NCBI GenBank assembly: GCA_015183035.1
Contig: JACZZP010000008.1
Span: 496,001 to 560,000 of the forward strand
Direction of reading: 5' to 3'
Length of the DNA stretch: 64,000 nt
Source: Meloidogyne chitwoodi
Lineage: Eukaryota > Nematoda > Chromadorea > Rhabditida > Meloidogynidae
A program made the position numbers and the translations under genes. Shown piece by piece: positions 46,601 through 55,749 of this stretch (position 1 is the stretch's first letter; the number at the start of each line of letters is the position of its first letter). A model generated the notes under the pieces. It was given only the letters and a program-made list of their open reading frames with translations. It did no database searches and was not told the DNA's origin.

Positions 46601-49600
46601 TCATATTTATTAAATCTTTTTTTGTCAATATGTTCTCTAATCCTATCTAAAAGATCGCCATCGGTTTTGCCAACATAGTATAAATTTTTAACACTTTGAT
46701 TTGTATTTTTTTTTCTTAACAGATAAAGAGTTCCATTTCCTTTGGAAGTAAAAATTTCTTCTAAAGGCATTTTTTCTGGTTGGATAATATTCGGTAGTTT
46801 TTCATATAGTTTATTAAATATTTTTGACCAATTATCTTGACTAAAAAACTGATCGTAGTTGCATGTGTGTGTTAAAAAGTGATCACGAATATGTTTATTT
46901 GGATAGTAGTTTGAACAAAACGGGCCTAAACGAAAATTAAAAAATTTTTGAATATATACATTGTGTTTTTCTGGAAGATAAAGACTTTTTGACAAAAACT
47001 GGTTTGATTTTTAATTTAGAAAGATGTCGTTGTAATGATCTGCTCGGAATAAAATATTTGATGGAAGCACGATTAACATTTAATAGACCATGACGAATTT
47101 CCTAGAAAAAATTATTAAACATGTATACAAAAATATTAAATTACCGAAGTTGCAGCATCTAAATCTGCTTTTGAATATTTTTTTTGTCTAGGTGCACGAC
47201 TAGTAGATGGCATCAATTTGTTTACATTTTCGGGAAAATTTGAATTAGAGCCTTCTTCATTTTCATCACTACTTAAGTGTATAACATCCATATCAGCATT
47301 TTTTAATTCAGTTTTTGATAAAATATTTGGCTCAAAAACTAGAAAGTTGTATATAACATGTACCAAATGATTTTTAAAAACGAGATACAAGTATTTTATT
47401 TTTTTATTACCTTCAGTCAATTCAGCTTCACATTGTGCTCTTCCTGATTCATTTTCAACAATCGCATCTCCTGCATCAAGAAAGTCGGGCGAATTTCCAA
47501 AATTAAAATTGAAAATGACAGGCTCCCTGAACGAGGAAGATGTTAAAATAAATATAAAAAATAATAAACCTCATAATATTGACATCTTCGTCCTCCTCTT
47601 CATAAATAATTGAAATTGGTGAGCGTTGTTGATAATCTTCCTCAAAATTATATTCATCAATGTCAACATCTGCATCACATAGACCATCCTTTAAATATAA
47701 ATATTAAAATTAATTTAAAAGGTAACCTGATTACGAGAACATGGTGGATGTACTTCAAGCTAAAATATTTTAAATTTAAAAGCTAACTTTAAAAAAAGAA
47801 ATTTAATACTTCTTCAAAAGCAGAATCATGTGAAGTACATGCAAATTCATCAGCTTGATCAACCAAAGGTGTAGAGTTCTCCTAAAATGAAAAATAAAAA
47901 CAATTTGTGGTTTTAACCTTATTTCCTTCAAACATTTCATGTTTTTGTACTCGCAAATCAGCCACAGAATTACAGCTGCCAGAACGGTTGGACAAGATTA
48001 CCTTATATTTTTTTCAAGTATAAGTTTTTTATAAAAACCTTGTAAGTTGCGTCATCATCCAATTTCGCGTAAGTTAGTTCCAATTCAAAAATTGTTGAAG
48101 ACACATCTATTTGGCGAAAACGCGACCCAATTGGCGTTCTAATCTTCTCTCCATCTTTCAACCATTTTACTGTAAATATACAACAATTAACTACAAGAAA
48201 TCAAAAGAAACAAAAAAACCTGTACGAATTGGCGCAGAAGCTTCAACGTGGAAAAGATGTTCATCCCCCTCAATAATATTACCAAGTATAAGCCCTTGAA
48301 TAATTTTAGGCACTTCATCAACCTCACGAGGTTGCGTCCATCTCACTAAATAACGGTGAAATTGTTAATAAAATACAAGAATTACCTGATCTTGCAACAA
48401 CTGTTCTTTTTACGTTTATTTTTTTGTTTTTTGTCAGCGGCATTACAATGAAAAACTTAAGAATAAATAAATTAAGGTAAAAAACAAATATTCTTAAAAA
48501 CAACAATCTGCGCAAAATAAATAAAAAGATCGTGATTTTCTTTTATGTGCTCTCTTTCTCTAATTCTATAGTGTATACAAAATATATTAAAAAAACAAAA
48601 CGCCAAAAATTAGAAAATATAAAAACAAAACTAATAAACTTTTAATAGCTATTTTTTTAATAGCTTTCTGAATTCATTCACAAAAAATACAAATTTTACC
48701 TTAAAAAAAAGAGGAAAAAAAGTTTTATATATTTGACAGATAAAAAAATTTTTGACTGATTTTTTCTCAAGATATACTCAATGTTATCAAAATAGTTGAT
48801 TTTTCTCTTTTTTAATAGCTTTCTGAATTCATTCACAAAAAATACAAATTTTACCTTAAAAAAAAGAGGAAAAAAAGTTTTATATATTTGACAGATAAAA
48901 AAATTTTTGACTGAATTTTTATTGAGATCATGGTTCAAGAAAATTAATATATTCAGTTATAAGCCAAATGAATTTTCACCATTTTTGGATTAAATATATA
49001 TTATTTTTCAATTGAATTATTAAATTTTTAAAATTAAAAGTTAAAAAATAATTTGCTTTAATTTTATTTATGTATTTAAAAATATCTGCAACGGCCGAGA
49101 ATCGAACTCGAGTCACTCGCTTGGGAAGCGAGCATTCTACCACTGAACCACCGTTGCTACATTCATTGTCTTTCCTTTTCATTATGTAAACTATTTTTTA
49201 TTTTTACATTATTATTATAAAAAACTAACTATCTACCTAAAATTAAATTATAAAAATAGTCAACAATGGCCAGCAAATTAAGATATAATAATACCTTTAT
49301 GACCTAATTTCACAGCAAATTTTTTATTATGACTTAAATTCATTTTTATTATCTTGAAGTGTTTTCTGTAAATAATTCAAATTCTAACTGACTACTGCTT
49401 GGGAGGGGGCACCGCTGGACGCAGAATTTTTTAAATAAAATTTTTTAATTTTAAAGGAATGAACGTCAAGCATTATATTCACCAGAACTGTTTCAGCAAT
49501 ATATTCAAAGATTGGGAATTGACCAAAATGATCAATTGGTTTTTTAATTAAATAAAAAAAATTATTTTAAATAAAAAAGGTAATTTATGGAAGAGGTTCA

Positions 49601-50731
49601 ATAGGAGGAATGTTACAATCTGCACGTGTTTGGCTTTTATTTCGTGTTTGTTTTATTTAAATTTTTTAAAAATAATTTTATTATTAACTCATAGATTTAT
49701 GGTCATGAAAATGTTGGAATTGTAGATGGTGGTTTGGATGCTTTACAAAATTTTGGTTTAGAGATAACTAATGGGACAACAGAAACTAGTGTTTGTAGTT
49801 GTTAAAATAAAACTATTAATTTCCTCAATTTTCCCATTTAATAAAACTCTTTTTAAAAATACTCCAACTAGTAGCTTTTAAAAAACAAAATAAATTTTCA
49901 CTTATTTTAAAAAGCTACTAGTTGGATTTTTAAAGTTAGGCAATTGGACAGCTATATTTCGTGATGATTTATTATCTACATTTGAAGAATTAACAACTGC
50001 AGATACTTATGGTTATTGTATATTAAGTAGATTATATTGGGTAAATTTTTAAAAAATTAAAAAAAATTTTAATTTGATTTTTTAGTACAATTTTTTGGAT
50101 GCACGTCCCCGTAATGAATTCTTTGGTTTATCAGGCCTTTACGGTAATTTTAATTGAAAATATGTGAAAGGCGAAATAAAAAAATTAAAAAAAATTTTTA
50201 AATTAAAAAATTTTTTAAATTAAAAATTCTAATAGACGCCCATCCCTAATTTTGATTTTCGTTTTTTATATTTTATTTAAAAAAATTAATTTTTAATTTT
50301 AAGATACACAGAGAGGCCATTTAACCGGATCGAAGTCATTCCCAGCTGATCAACTTGTAACTCCAAAAGGATTTTTGTTGTCTACTGTAGAAATACTTAA
50401 AAGTATTTAATTTTTTGACTAGACTAAACTGACTTTTTTTATTTTTTGACTCAAATGTCCAAATTTTTTTTTTAAAATTTCCCTTTCAGAATTAACAAAA
50501 ATTGGCTATAATCGTAATTATCAAACAATTGTTTTTGGAAATACAGCGGATGAGGCATCACTCATTCTTTTAGCATTAGCATTAATACAAGATACAAAAG
50601 GAAGGCTTTACAATGTAAATAAATATAAATTTAAAAAAGATAAAATTAAAAAATAAAATAATTATTTTTAGGGAGGAATAGAAGAAATACGGCGAAGAGC
50701 TCCTTATTTAATTTCTTTAAAAAATAAATAA
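43677..50731 (+). CDS. Secreted rhodanese-like (sulfurtransferase) protein lacking the catalytic cysteine
   Basis: About 16 exons. The N-terminus MQKINFKLFLYFYYTFIFFI then SINCE is a clear signal peptide. A ~230-residue Thr/Glu/Asn-rich linker follows (ETTTTQEEEENQNNN and similar). Two rhodanese-type domains follow. The first has IYLIKAEQLNDWIK, IKILDASYEPEPLPIDH, RSHIDGAIPFNLN, LGIDQNDQLVIYGRG and ARVWLLFRIYGHENVGIVDG. The second has YNFLDARPRNEFFGLSG, RGHLTGSKSFPADQL and NYQTIVFGNTADEASLILLA. The order and spacing match mercaptopyruvate/thiosulfate sulfurtransferases. In those enzymes a Cys starts the second-domain loop; here the loop reads FGNTADEAS with no Cys, so sulfur transfer is probably lost. 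Secretion of such a protein is unusual. One 3.8 kb intron (45629-49455) hosts an opposite-strand gene and a tRNA. Confidence 0.8.
44800..45180. repeat. Intronic array of AATTCTGATTTTTATTTAATA
   Basis: Roughly a dozen units of 19-27 bp built on TTCTGATTTTTATTTA with TATAAATTA variants, in an intron of the rhodanese-like gene. The array decays at its right side to TTCTGATTTTTGTGTTTTT. Confidence 0.75.
45777..45836 (+). pseudogene. Truncated tRNA-Gly(CCC)-like sequence
   Basis: GCGTCCATGGTGTAGTGGTTA then GCATTGTTGCTTCCCAAGCAA and GCGCGGGTTCG form intact D and anticodon arms with CCC in the loop, but the sequence breaks off inside the T-arm and there is no 3' acceptor strand. A GC-richer segment with inverted ACGGTTTC/GAAACCGT follows at 45857-45925. 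Confidence 0.75.
46251..48443 (-). CDS. Nested gene: I-set Ig domain + psq-type HTH + C2H2-like finger + GIY-YIG nuclease-like domain
   Basis: Thirteen exons fit by phase from the ATG at 48441-48443 (MPLTKNKKINVKRTVVARS) to the TGA at 46251-46253, ~570 residues, wholly inside an intron of the opposite-strand rhodanese-like gene. (1) Residues ~30-130 form an I-set immunoglobulin domain: PKIIQGLILGNIIEGDEHLF, VKWLKDGEKI, LDDDATYKVILSNRSGS. Both core cysteines are replaced, as in some intracellular muscle I-set domains. (2) An acidic linker follows. (3) KADLDAATSEIRHGLLNVNR, ASIKYFIPSRSLQRHLSK match a psq helix-turn-helix. (4) CPFCSNYYPNKHIRDHFLTH is a C2H2-like finger. (5) GTLYLL, LYYVGKTDGDLLDRIREH and SAAEFLEGLLLLC fit GIY-YIG motifs: GxY, YVG, the Arg/His helix and the metal-binding Glu. 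(6) The tail is LHMEAVLFLFLRWKELTWYD. A 34-base intron (46926-46959) removes an apparent frame break. Two adjacent genes rather than one fusion cannot be excluded without transcripts. Confidence 0.68.
48656..48917. repeat. Recent tandem duplication of ~107 bp (period 155 bp)
   Basis: The segment starting TTTTTAATAGCTTTCTGAAT and ending TTTTTGACTGA occurs twice (about 48656-48761 and 48811-48917) without visible differences. It lies a few hundred bases upstream of the nested gene's ATG. Confidence 0.85.
49087..49157 (-). tRNA. tRNA-Gly (anticodon CCC)
   Basis: 71 bases including the A discriminator. Acceptor GCAACGG/CCGTTGC, D-arm TGGTTCAGTGGTAGA, anticodon arm CTCGCTTCCCAAGCGAG and T-arm with GAGTTCGATTC. 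It lies in the same 3.8 kb intron as the nested gene, antisense to the host. Confidence 0.95.
49849..49933. repeat. 85-bp foldback in an intron
   Basis: CCAACTAGTAGCTTTTAAAA and its inverted copy TTTTAAAAAGCTACTAGTTGG enclose ~30 AT-rich bases. It lies in an intron of the rhodanese-like gene. Confidence 0.7.
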
Positions 50732-50904
50732 AAATTAATGATTTTTTTATAAATTTTAAAGGTTTTATATTCACAATCTATTTTAAAAATAAAAATTTAA
50801 CAAAAAAATTAAATTTATTTAAAAATATAAATTTAATTTTTTGAATAGATAAATATTTTGTCTACATTTTAAAAATAAATATTTATAACCACAAAAATAA
50901 AAAA

Positions 50905-51022
50905 GCTTACAACACCCCCGATTCCCAGGACGTCTCCGTTCCAAGTACTAAGGGAGCCCAGCGTTGCTTAACTTGCCAGATCGGACGGGATGGCGTGTTT
51001 TCAACGCGGTATGGTCGTAAGC
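50905..51022 (-). rRNA. 5S ribosomal RNA, copy 1
   Basis: 118 bases from GCTTACGACCATACCGCGTT to GGTGTTGTAAGC. It holds the internal control region (AAGCAACGCTGGGCTCCC, TTAGTACTTGGAACGG, GAGACGTCCTGGGAATC) and terminal pairing GCTTAC/GTAAGC. The 3' end runs into a T-run (TTTTTTATTTT), the Pol III terminator. The 20 bases upstream (AATAAAAGAAACAAAACTAA) are shared with copy 2. Confidence 0.96.
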
Positions 51023-51061
51023 ATTAGTTTTGTTTCTTTTATTTATTACTAGCGAAGGTAC

Positions 51062-51079
51062 GCCGCCTATCGGCGGCCT
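51062..51079. other. GC-rich perfect hairpin followed by a T-run
   Basis: GCCGCCTATCGGCGGC can form a 6-bp all-GC stem, followed on the plus strand by CTTTTTC. It stands out sharply in AT-rich DNA, ~40 bases upstream of the 5S gene (minus-strand sense). It resembles a terminator-type hairpin, but no associated transcript is identified. Confidence 0.5.
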
Positions 51080-51525
51080 TTTTCATTAGCATATACACAA
51101 TAAAACAAATCAAAACAAATCCAAAACAATACATCAAAACTATTTTTAAAAAAACTATTTTTTTTCAATTAACAAAAACAAAACAAAATCACTTTACAAC
51201 CAACAAAAACTAAAAATAAAAACTTAAACATAATACTTAATAAAATTAAAAACTAAATTATATCTATAGCTTAATCTAAACAATTGTTTAAAACATCCAA
51301 AAACAAAAAACTAAACTATACTCAAATGTTTCTGACTCAAGAGTCTCTTATACAAAATCAAGCGTCCCTGACTTAAGTATTTCTTATTCAAATCAAATGT
51401 CTCTCACTCAGACTGTGTCTCACTTAGTCTTTTACTCAGACTCAACTGTCTCGTACTCAAACTCACTTGTCTCCAAGTTTCTCAGATTTACGTGTCTTCG
51501 ACTCCGCTTTAAGTGCCTCCTAAGT

Positions 51526-52770
51526 AGACTCTGACTCAAGCGTCTCTGACTCAAGCGTCTCTGACTCAAGCGTCTCTGACTCAAGCGTCTCTGACTCAAG
51601 CGTCTCTGACTCAAGCGTCTCTGACTCAAGCGTCTCTGACTCAAGCGTCTCTGACTCAAGCGTCTCTGACTCAAGCGTCTCTGACTCAAGCGTCTCTGAC
51701 TCAAGCGTCTCTGACTCAAGCGTCTCTGACTCAAGCGTCTCTGACTCAAGCGTCTCTGACTCAAGCGTCTCTGACTCAAGCGTCTCTGACTCAAGCGTCT
51801 CTGACTCAAGCGTCTCTGACTCAAGCGTCTCTGACTCAAGCGTCTCTGACTCAAGCGTCTCTGACTCAAGCGTCTCTGACTCAAGCGTCTCTGACTCAAG
51901 CGTCTCTGACTCAAGCGTCTCTGACTCAAGCGTCTCTGACTCAAGCGTCTCTGACTCAAGCGTCTCTGACTCAAGCGTCTCTGACTCAAGCGTCTCTGAC
52001 TCAAGCGTCTCTGACTCAAGCGTCTCTGACTCAAGCGTCTCTGACTCAAGCGTCTCTGACTCAAGCGTCTCTGACTCAAGCGTCTCTGACTCAAGCGTCT
52101 CTGACTCAAGCGTCTCTGACTCAAGCGTCTCTGACTCAAGCGTCTCTGACTCAAGCGTCTCTGACTCAAGCGTCTCTGACTCAAGCGTCTCTGACTCAAG
52201 CGTCTCTGACTCAAGCGTCTCTGACTCAAGCGTCTCTGACTCAAGCGTCTCTGACTCAAGCGTCTCTGACTCAAGCGTCTCTGACTCAAGCGTCTCTGAC
52301 TCAAGCGTCTCTGACTCAAGCGTCTCTGACTCAAGCGTCTCTGACTCAAGCGTCTCTGACTCAAGCGTCTCTGACTCAAGCGTCTCTGACTCAAGCGTCT
52401 CTGACTCAAGCGTCTCTGACTCAAGCGTCTCTGACTCAAGCGTCTCTGACTCAAGCGTCTCTGACTCAAGCGTCTCTGACTCAAGCGTCTCTGACTCAAG
52501 CGTCTCTGACTCAAGCGTCTCTGACTCAAGCGTCTCTGACTCAAGCGTCTCTGACTCAAGCGTCTCTGACTCAAGCGTCTCTGACTCAAGCGTCTCTGAC
52601 TCAAGCGTCTCTGACTCAAGCGTCTCTGACTCAAGCGTCTCTGACTCAAGCGTCTCTGACTCAAGCGTCTCTGACTCAAGCGTCTCTGACTCAAGCGTCT
52701 CTGACTCAAGCGTCTCTGACTCAAGCGTCTCTGACTCAAGCGTCTCTGACTCAAGCGTCTCTGACTCAGA
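51526..52770. repeat. Homogeneous 15-bp satellite, 81 perfect copies
   Basis: CGTCTCTGACTCAAG is repeated 81 times without a change from 51541 to 52755, with one variant unit at each edge. The left flank (51320-51525) is made of decayed relatives such as GTCTCTCACTCAGACTGTGT. Because 15 is a multiple of 3, the array is open in several frames; on the minus strand it reads as repeats of ESETL or RLSQR. A minus-strand ATG at 52923 leads into it (MDTIKTQYFDQSLTPLHCNT...), but promoter, splice sites and conservation are lacking, so a protein is not called. Confidence 0.95.
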
Positions 52771-52921
52771 TTCTTCAGCAAGACTTCTTTTCATATGCGT
52801 CACTTGAGCAGCAAGGTTCGTCGGCGTCCATATTGAAGCAAAAAGAGCGTTGTTTATGTTTGTAGTGTTGCAATGTAGTGGCGTTAAAGACTGATCAAAA
52901 TACTGAGTTTTTATAGTATCC

Positions 52922-53085
52922 AAGTTCTAAGTTTATTTTCAAGTTTTAGGTTCAAGTTTATTTTCAAGTTTTAAGTTCAAGTTTATTTTCAAGTTTTAAG
53001 TTCAAGTTTATTTTCAAGTTTTAAGTTCGTTTATTTTCAAGTTTTAAGTTCGTTTATTTTCAAGTTTTAAGTTCAAGTTTATTTT
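52922..53085. repeat. 26-bp tandem array AAGTTCAAGTTTATTTTCAAGTTTT
   Basis: Units AGTTCAAGTTTATTTTCAAG plus TTTTA, about six copies; two later units have lost four bases (AAGTTCGTTTATTTTC). It lies ~150 bp from the 15-bp satellite. Confidence 0.85.
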
Positions 53086-53360
53086 CAATTTCATCAACTT
53101 AAGGTCGTTCAGCATTAACTTAAGATCGTTCAGTTTCATCAACTTCAGATCGTTCAGCATTAACTTAAGATCGTTCAGTTTCATCAACTTCAGATCGTTC
53201 AGCATTAACTTAAGATCGTTCAGTTTCATCAACTTCAGATCGTTCAGCATTAACTTTAGATCGTTCAACATTAAATTAGATCATTCAGTTTCATCAAGTT
53301 CAAATCGTTCAGCATCAACTCCTTATTGTTCAGTGTCAACTTCACAACGTTCAGCGTCTT
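53085..53360. repeat. ~39-bp tandem array with GATCGTTCAG
   Basis: Units combine TCATCAACTT(C/A)AGATCGTT with CAGCATTAACTTAAGATCG and TTCAGTT. About five copies are well conserved, then decay rightward (TCATTCAGTTTCATCAAG; TTATTGTTCAGTGTC). The minus strand reads as MLNDLKLM repeats, a by-product of the period. Confidence 0.82.
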
Positions 53361-53670
53361 AACCTTATAGCGTTCATAAGCTTAAGTCAAATATTAAAAT
53401 CAAGTTTATATTCAAGTTGCAAAACTTAGTATAAAAGCCCCCCAAAGTCACAGACTACAAATGTGACAATTTCCAATTTCTTTTCATCGCATCAAGTTTT
53501 ATATATAGGATATAGTAAAATAAAGAAATAAAATATTTCAACTTTGATGCTACGAAATAAAATGAACTTTTAAGTGAAACAATTGCGTAAAAAGTTATGG
53601 ATTAATAAAAAATAAATAAATATAATAAAAATAAAAAAAGGAAAGAGTTATTGAATTTTAAATAATATTT

Positions 53671-55749
53671 TTAATATTTTTTTAAATTATTTTTAGATTG
53701 AACAAAGCATTTTTGTGGAAGTTGTTGTTGTGTTGTTTTTTTAACTGAATACATTGAATTTCCTAAAAATAATTTAAAAAAATTTTAAAAATATTCAATT
53801 TACCTGCAATATTATTTTTATTAAAGGGAACAACAGCTGTAATACTTGAAGAATTGGCAAGAGAGGGAAAAATAAATGAAAATTGTGCTAAAAATGCGCG
53901 ACTGTATTCTTTACTAAATTAAATAAAAATTAAATTTTTTTAAATTAAAAAAAATAAAATTAACCTAAAAATATATAAAGAAAGAGGAGATGAACTCATA
54001 GCAATATAAGGAAGAATAGTAGAAATATTAATTATATACCAAGAATTTAATGTTTTTAAATTAGCTGCCCCAATAATTATACGAATAGAATAATTACCAA
54101 TCCAACCACAAATTTCCATTAATAAAATCATTGAAAGTGATTTAAATACATTTACTAAAAATTAAAAAAAAATTTTTTTTATTTATAATTTTACATTGTT
54201 TTTTCTTCATTGAATTTTTAATCATTAAAATTAACCATACAAAAACGTAGCATAAAACCTTAATTATTTTTATTAAAAGGTTGTTACAGGATTTTAAAAA
54301 GGATAGAAAATACATTTCAGAAAATTAAATTCTGAAAGATACATTACAGAAAATATGTTCCGGAAAATTAAATTCTGATTTTGTGTTTTTGAAAAATACA
54401 CTCATTAAAAATAAATTCTGAACATCCGAAAATATATTTATATTCTGATTTTTCCGGAAATAATTCAAATATTTTTACCGAAGATAAATTAACTGATAGC
54501 AACATAATTACAACCCAAGTAGCATCTTTTTGCATTGGATCTCTAAAAATTAATTAAAATAAATTATTTTAAAAATAAAAAAATATTTTTAAATTACTCA
54601 CATTACTGTACACATAACGGGGCTAAATAAAAATTAAAATTAAAAAATAAATTTAAAAAAAACAAACATTTGTGGATTAGATAATGAAATTAAAAGTCCA
54701 CATATAGGTGTAAAGCTAGCATAAAAACAACAAAAAATAATTATAGTAATTAAATAATTTTTTTTGTCATGAACTAAATACCTTTAAAAAAATTTTTTTA
54801 TATTTTTTATAATTAATTAATTTACCAAATAGGAAAAGCAACACTTAAAAGACGGTCAACACCAATAGAAAATGCTATTCCATTAGTAAAAATTGTACAA
54901 AATAGAGGAATTGCCTTAAAATTTTTTTAAAAATATGATGAAAAAATTAAAAATGTGTACTTGTATAATTCCACAATATCCAAGAGGAATAAAATTTTTT
55001 CCACTTAAAACAACTGCTAAAGTAACAAAAGAACTACTTTGTTGTATACAAATAGAAAATCCGTTTAATGCAATTTGTAAATTACATGCACCTCTTAAAG
55101 TTCTGAAAATAAATTTAAAAAATATTTAAAATAATTATTAAAATTAATTTAAAAATATTTTGGAAAATAATTGGACTTTCGGTCGTCTAATCACCACTAG
55201 ATTTTTTAGTGAAATTTAAATATTAATTTTACCAAAAAATTTATAATTTAAATAAATATTTTACTTTGTTCTCCAAGTAATAAAAACAAGATCAGCATTC
55301 AAAATAATTCCAATTAGACAAACTAAGGCTTTACAAGATATAAGCAACACTAATGGAGTACTAAATCCTGCATCTGCAAAAGCAATATATGCCTTAAATA
55401 AATAAATTTTTTATTTTTTAATGGAAGAAAATATATTCTGGGAAATTCTGAAAATTCCGGAAAATTAATTTCTGAAATTATATTCCGGAAAAATAAATTC
55501 TGAAAATATATTCCGGAAAAATAACTTCTGAAAATATATTCCGGAAAATTAAATTCTGAAAATATATTCCGGAAAAATAACTTCTGAAAATATATTCCGG
55601 AAATTTAATTTCTGAAAATATATTCCGGAAAAATAAATTCTGAAAATATATTCCGGAAAAATAAATTCTGAAATATATTCCGGAAAATTAAATTCTGATA
55701 TTAATTTTGATTAATTAATTCATACCGGATCTGTACTAATATTTGCCAT
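53671..55749 (-). CDS. Seven-transmembrane receptor, nematode Srsx type
   Basis: About ten exons from the ATG at 55747-55749 (MANISTDP) to the TAA at 53671-53673. Hydrophobic segments in order: FSTPLVLLISCKALVCLIGI (TM1), then WRTKTLRGACNLQIALNGF with TM2, FIPLGYCGIIQAIPLFCTIF (TM3) followed by GVDRLLSVAFPIWY, the DRY-like position and the FP(I/L)W motif of Srsx, LITIIIFCCFYASFTPICGL (TM4), ATWVVIMLLSVNL (TM5), SLSMILLMEICGWIGNYSIR (TM6) and SWYIINISTILPYIAMSSSP (TM7). The cytoplasmic tail ends QQQLPQKCFVQSKNNLKKY. Srsx receptors are nematode chemoreceptor-type GPCRs; ligand unknown. The short 54.61 kb exon is uncertain. Some introns carry CCGGAAAA/TTCTGA minisatellites. Confidence 0.75.
55435..55695. 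repeat. ~28-bp minisatellite in an Srsx-gene intron
   Basis: About nine units of TATATTCCGGAAAAATAAAT then TCTGAAAA, with AATTAAAT and AACTT variants. Same motif pair as the dispersed TTCTGATTTTTCCGG words but in the opposite orientation. Confidence 0.85.

Larger units (their letters stand above)
50732..53670. other. Intergenic block: 5S rRNA gene and tandem arrays
   Basis: Contains the first 5S gene, a GC-rich hairpin at 51062-51079, a decayed GACTCAA-rich stretch (51320-51525), the 15-bp array, a 26-bp array and a ~39-bp array, then AT-rich DNA. A TATA-like GTATAAAAGCCCCCC lies at 53431 on the plus strand with no recognisable gene after it. No protein gene is supported. Confidence 0.6.

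Noticed and set aside
46513..47101. Apparent frameshift between the psq and GIY-YIG parts of the nested gene
   Set aside because: A 34-base intron with GTATAT donor and TTTCGTTTAG acceptor (46926-46959) restores the frame and creates the CPFC finger, so no break is needed.
46251..48443. Nested gene as a Penelope-like retroelement
   Set aside because: Those elements pair a GIY-YIG domain with a reverse transcriptase; none is present, and the gene has many introns.
51432..52923. Long minus-strand open frames across the 15-bp satellite (ESETL and RLSQR repeats)
   Set aside because: Any stop-free 15-base unit gives open frames; two overlapping frames are equally long, and no promoter, splice signals or unique conserved domain support translation. 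Kept as a repeat only.
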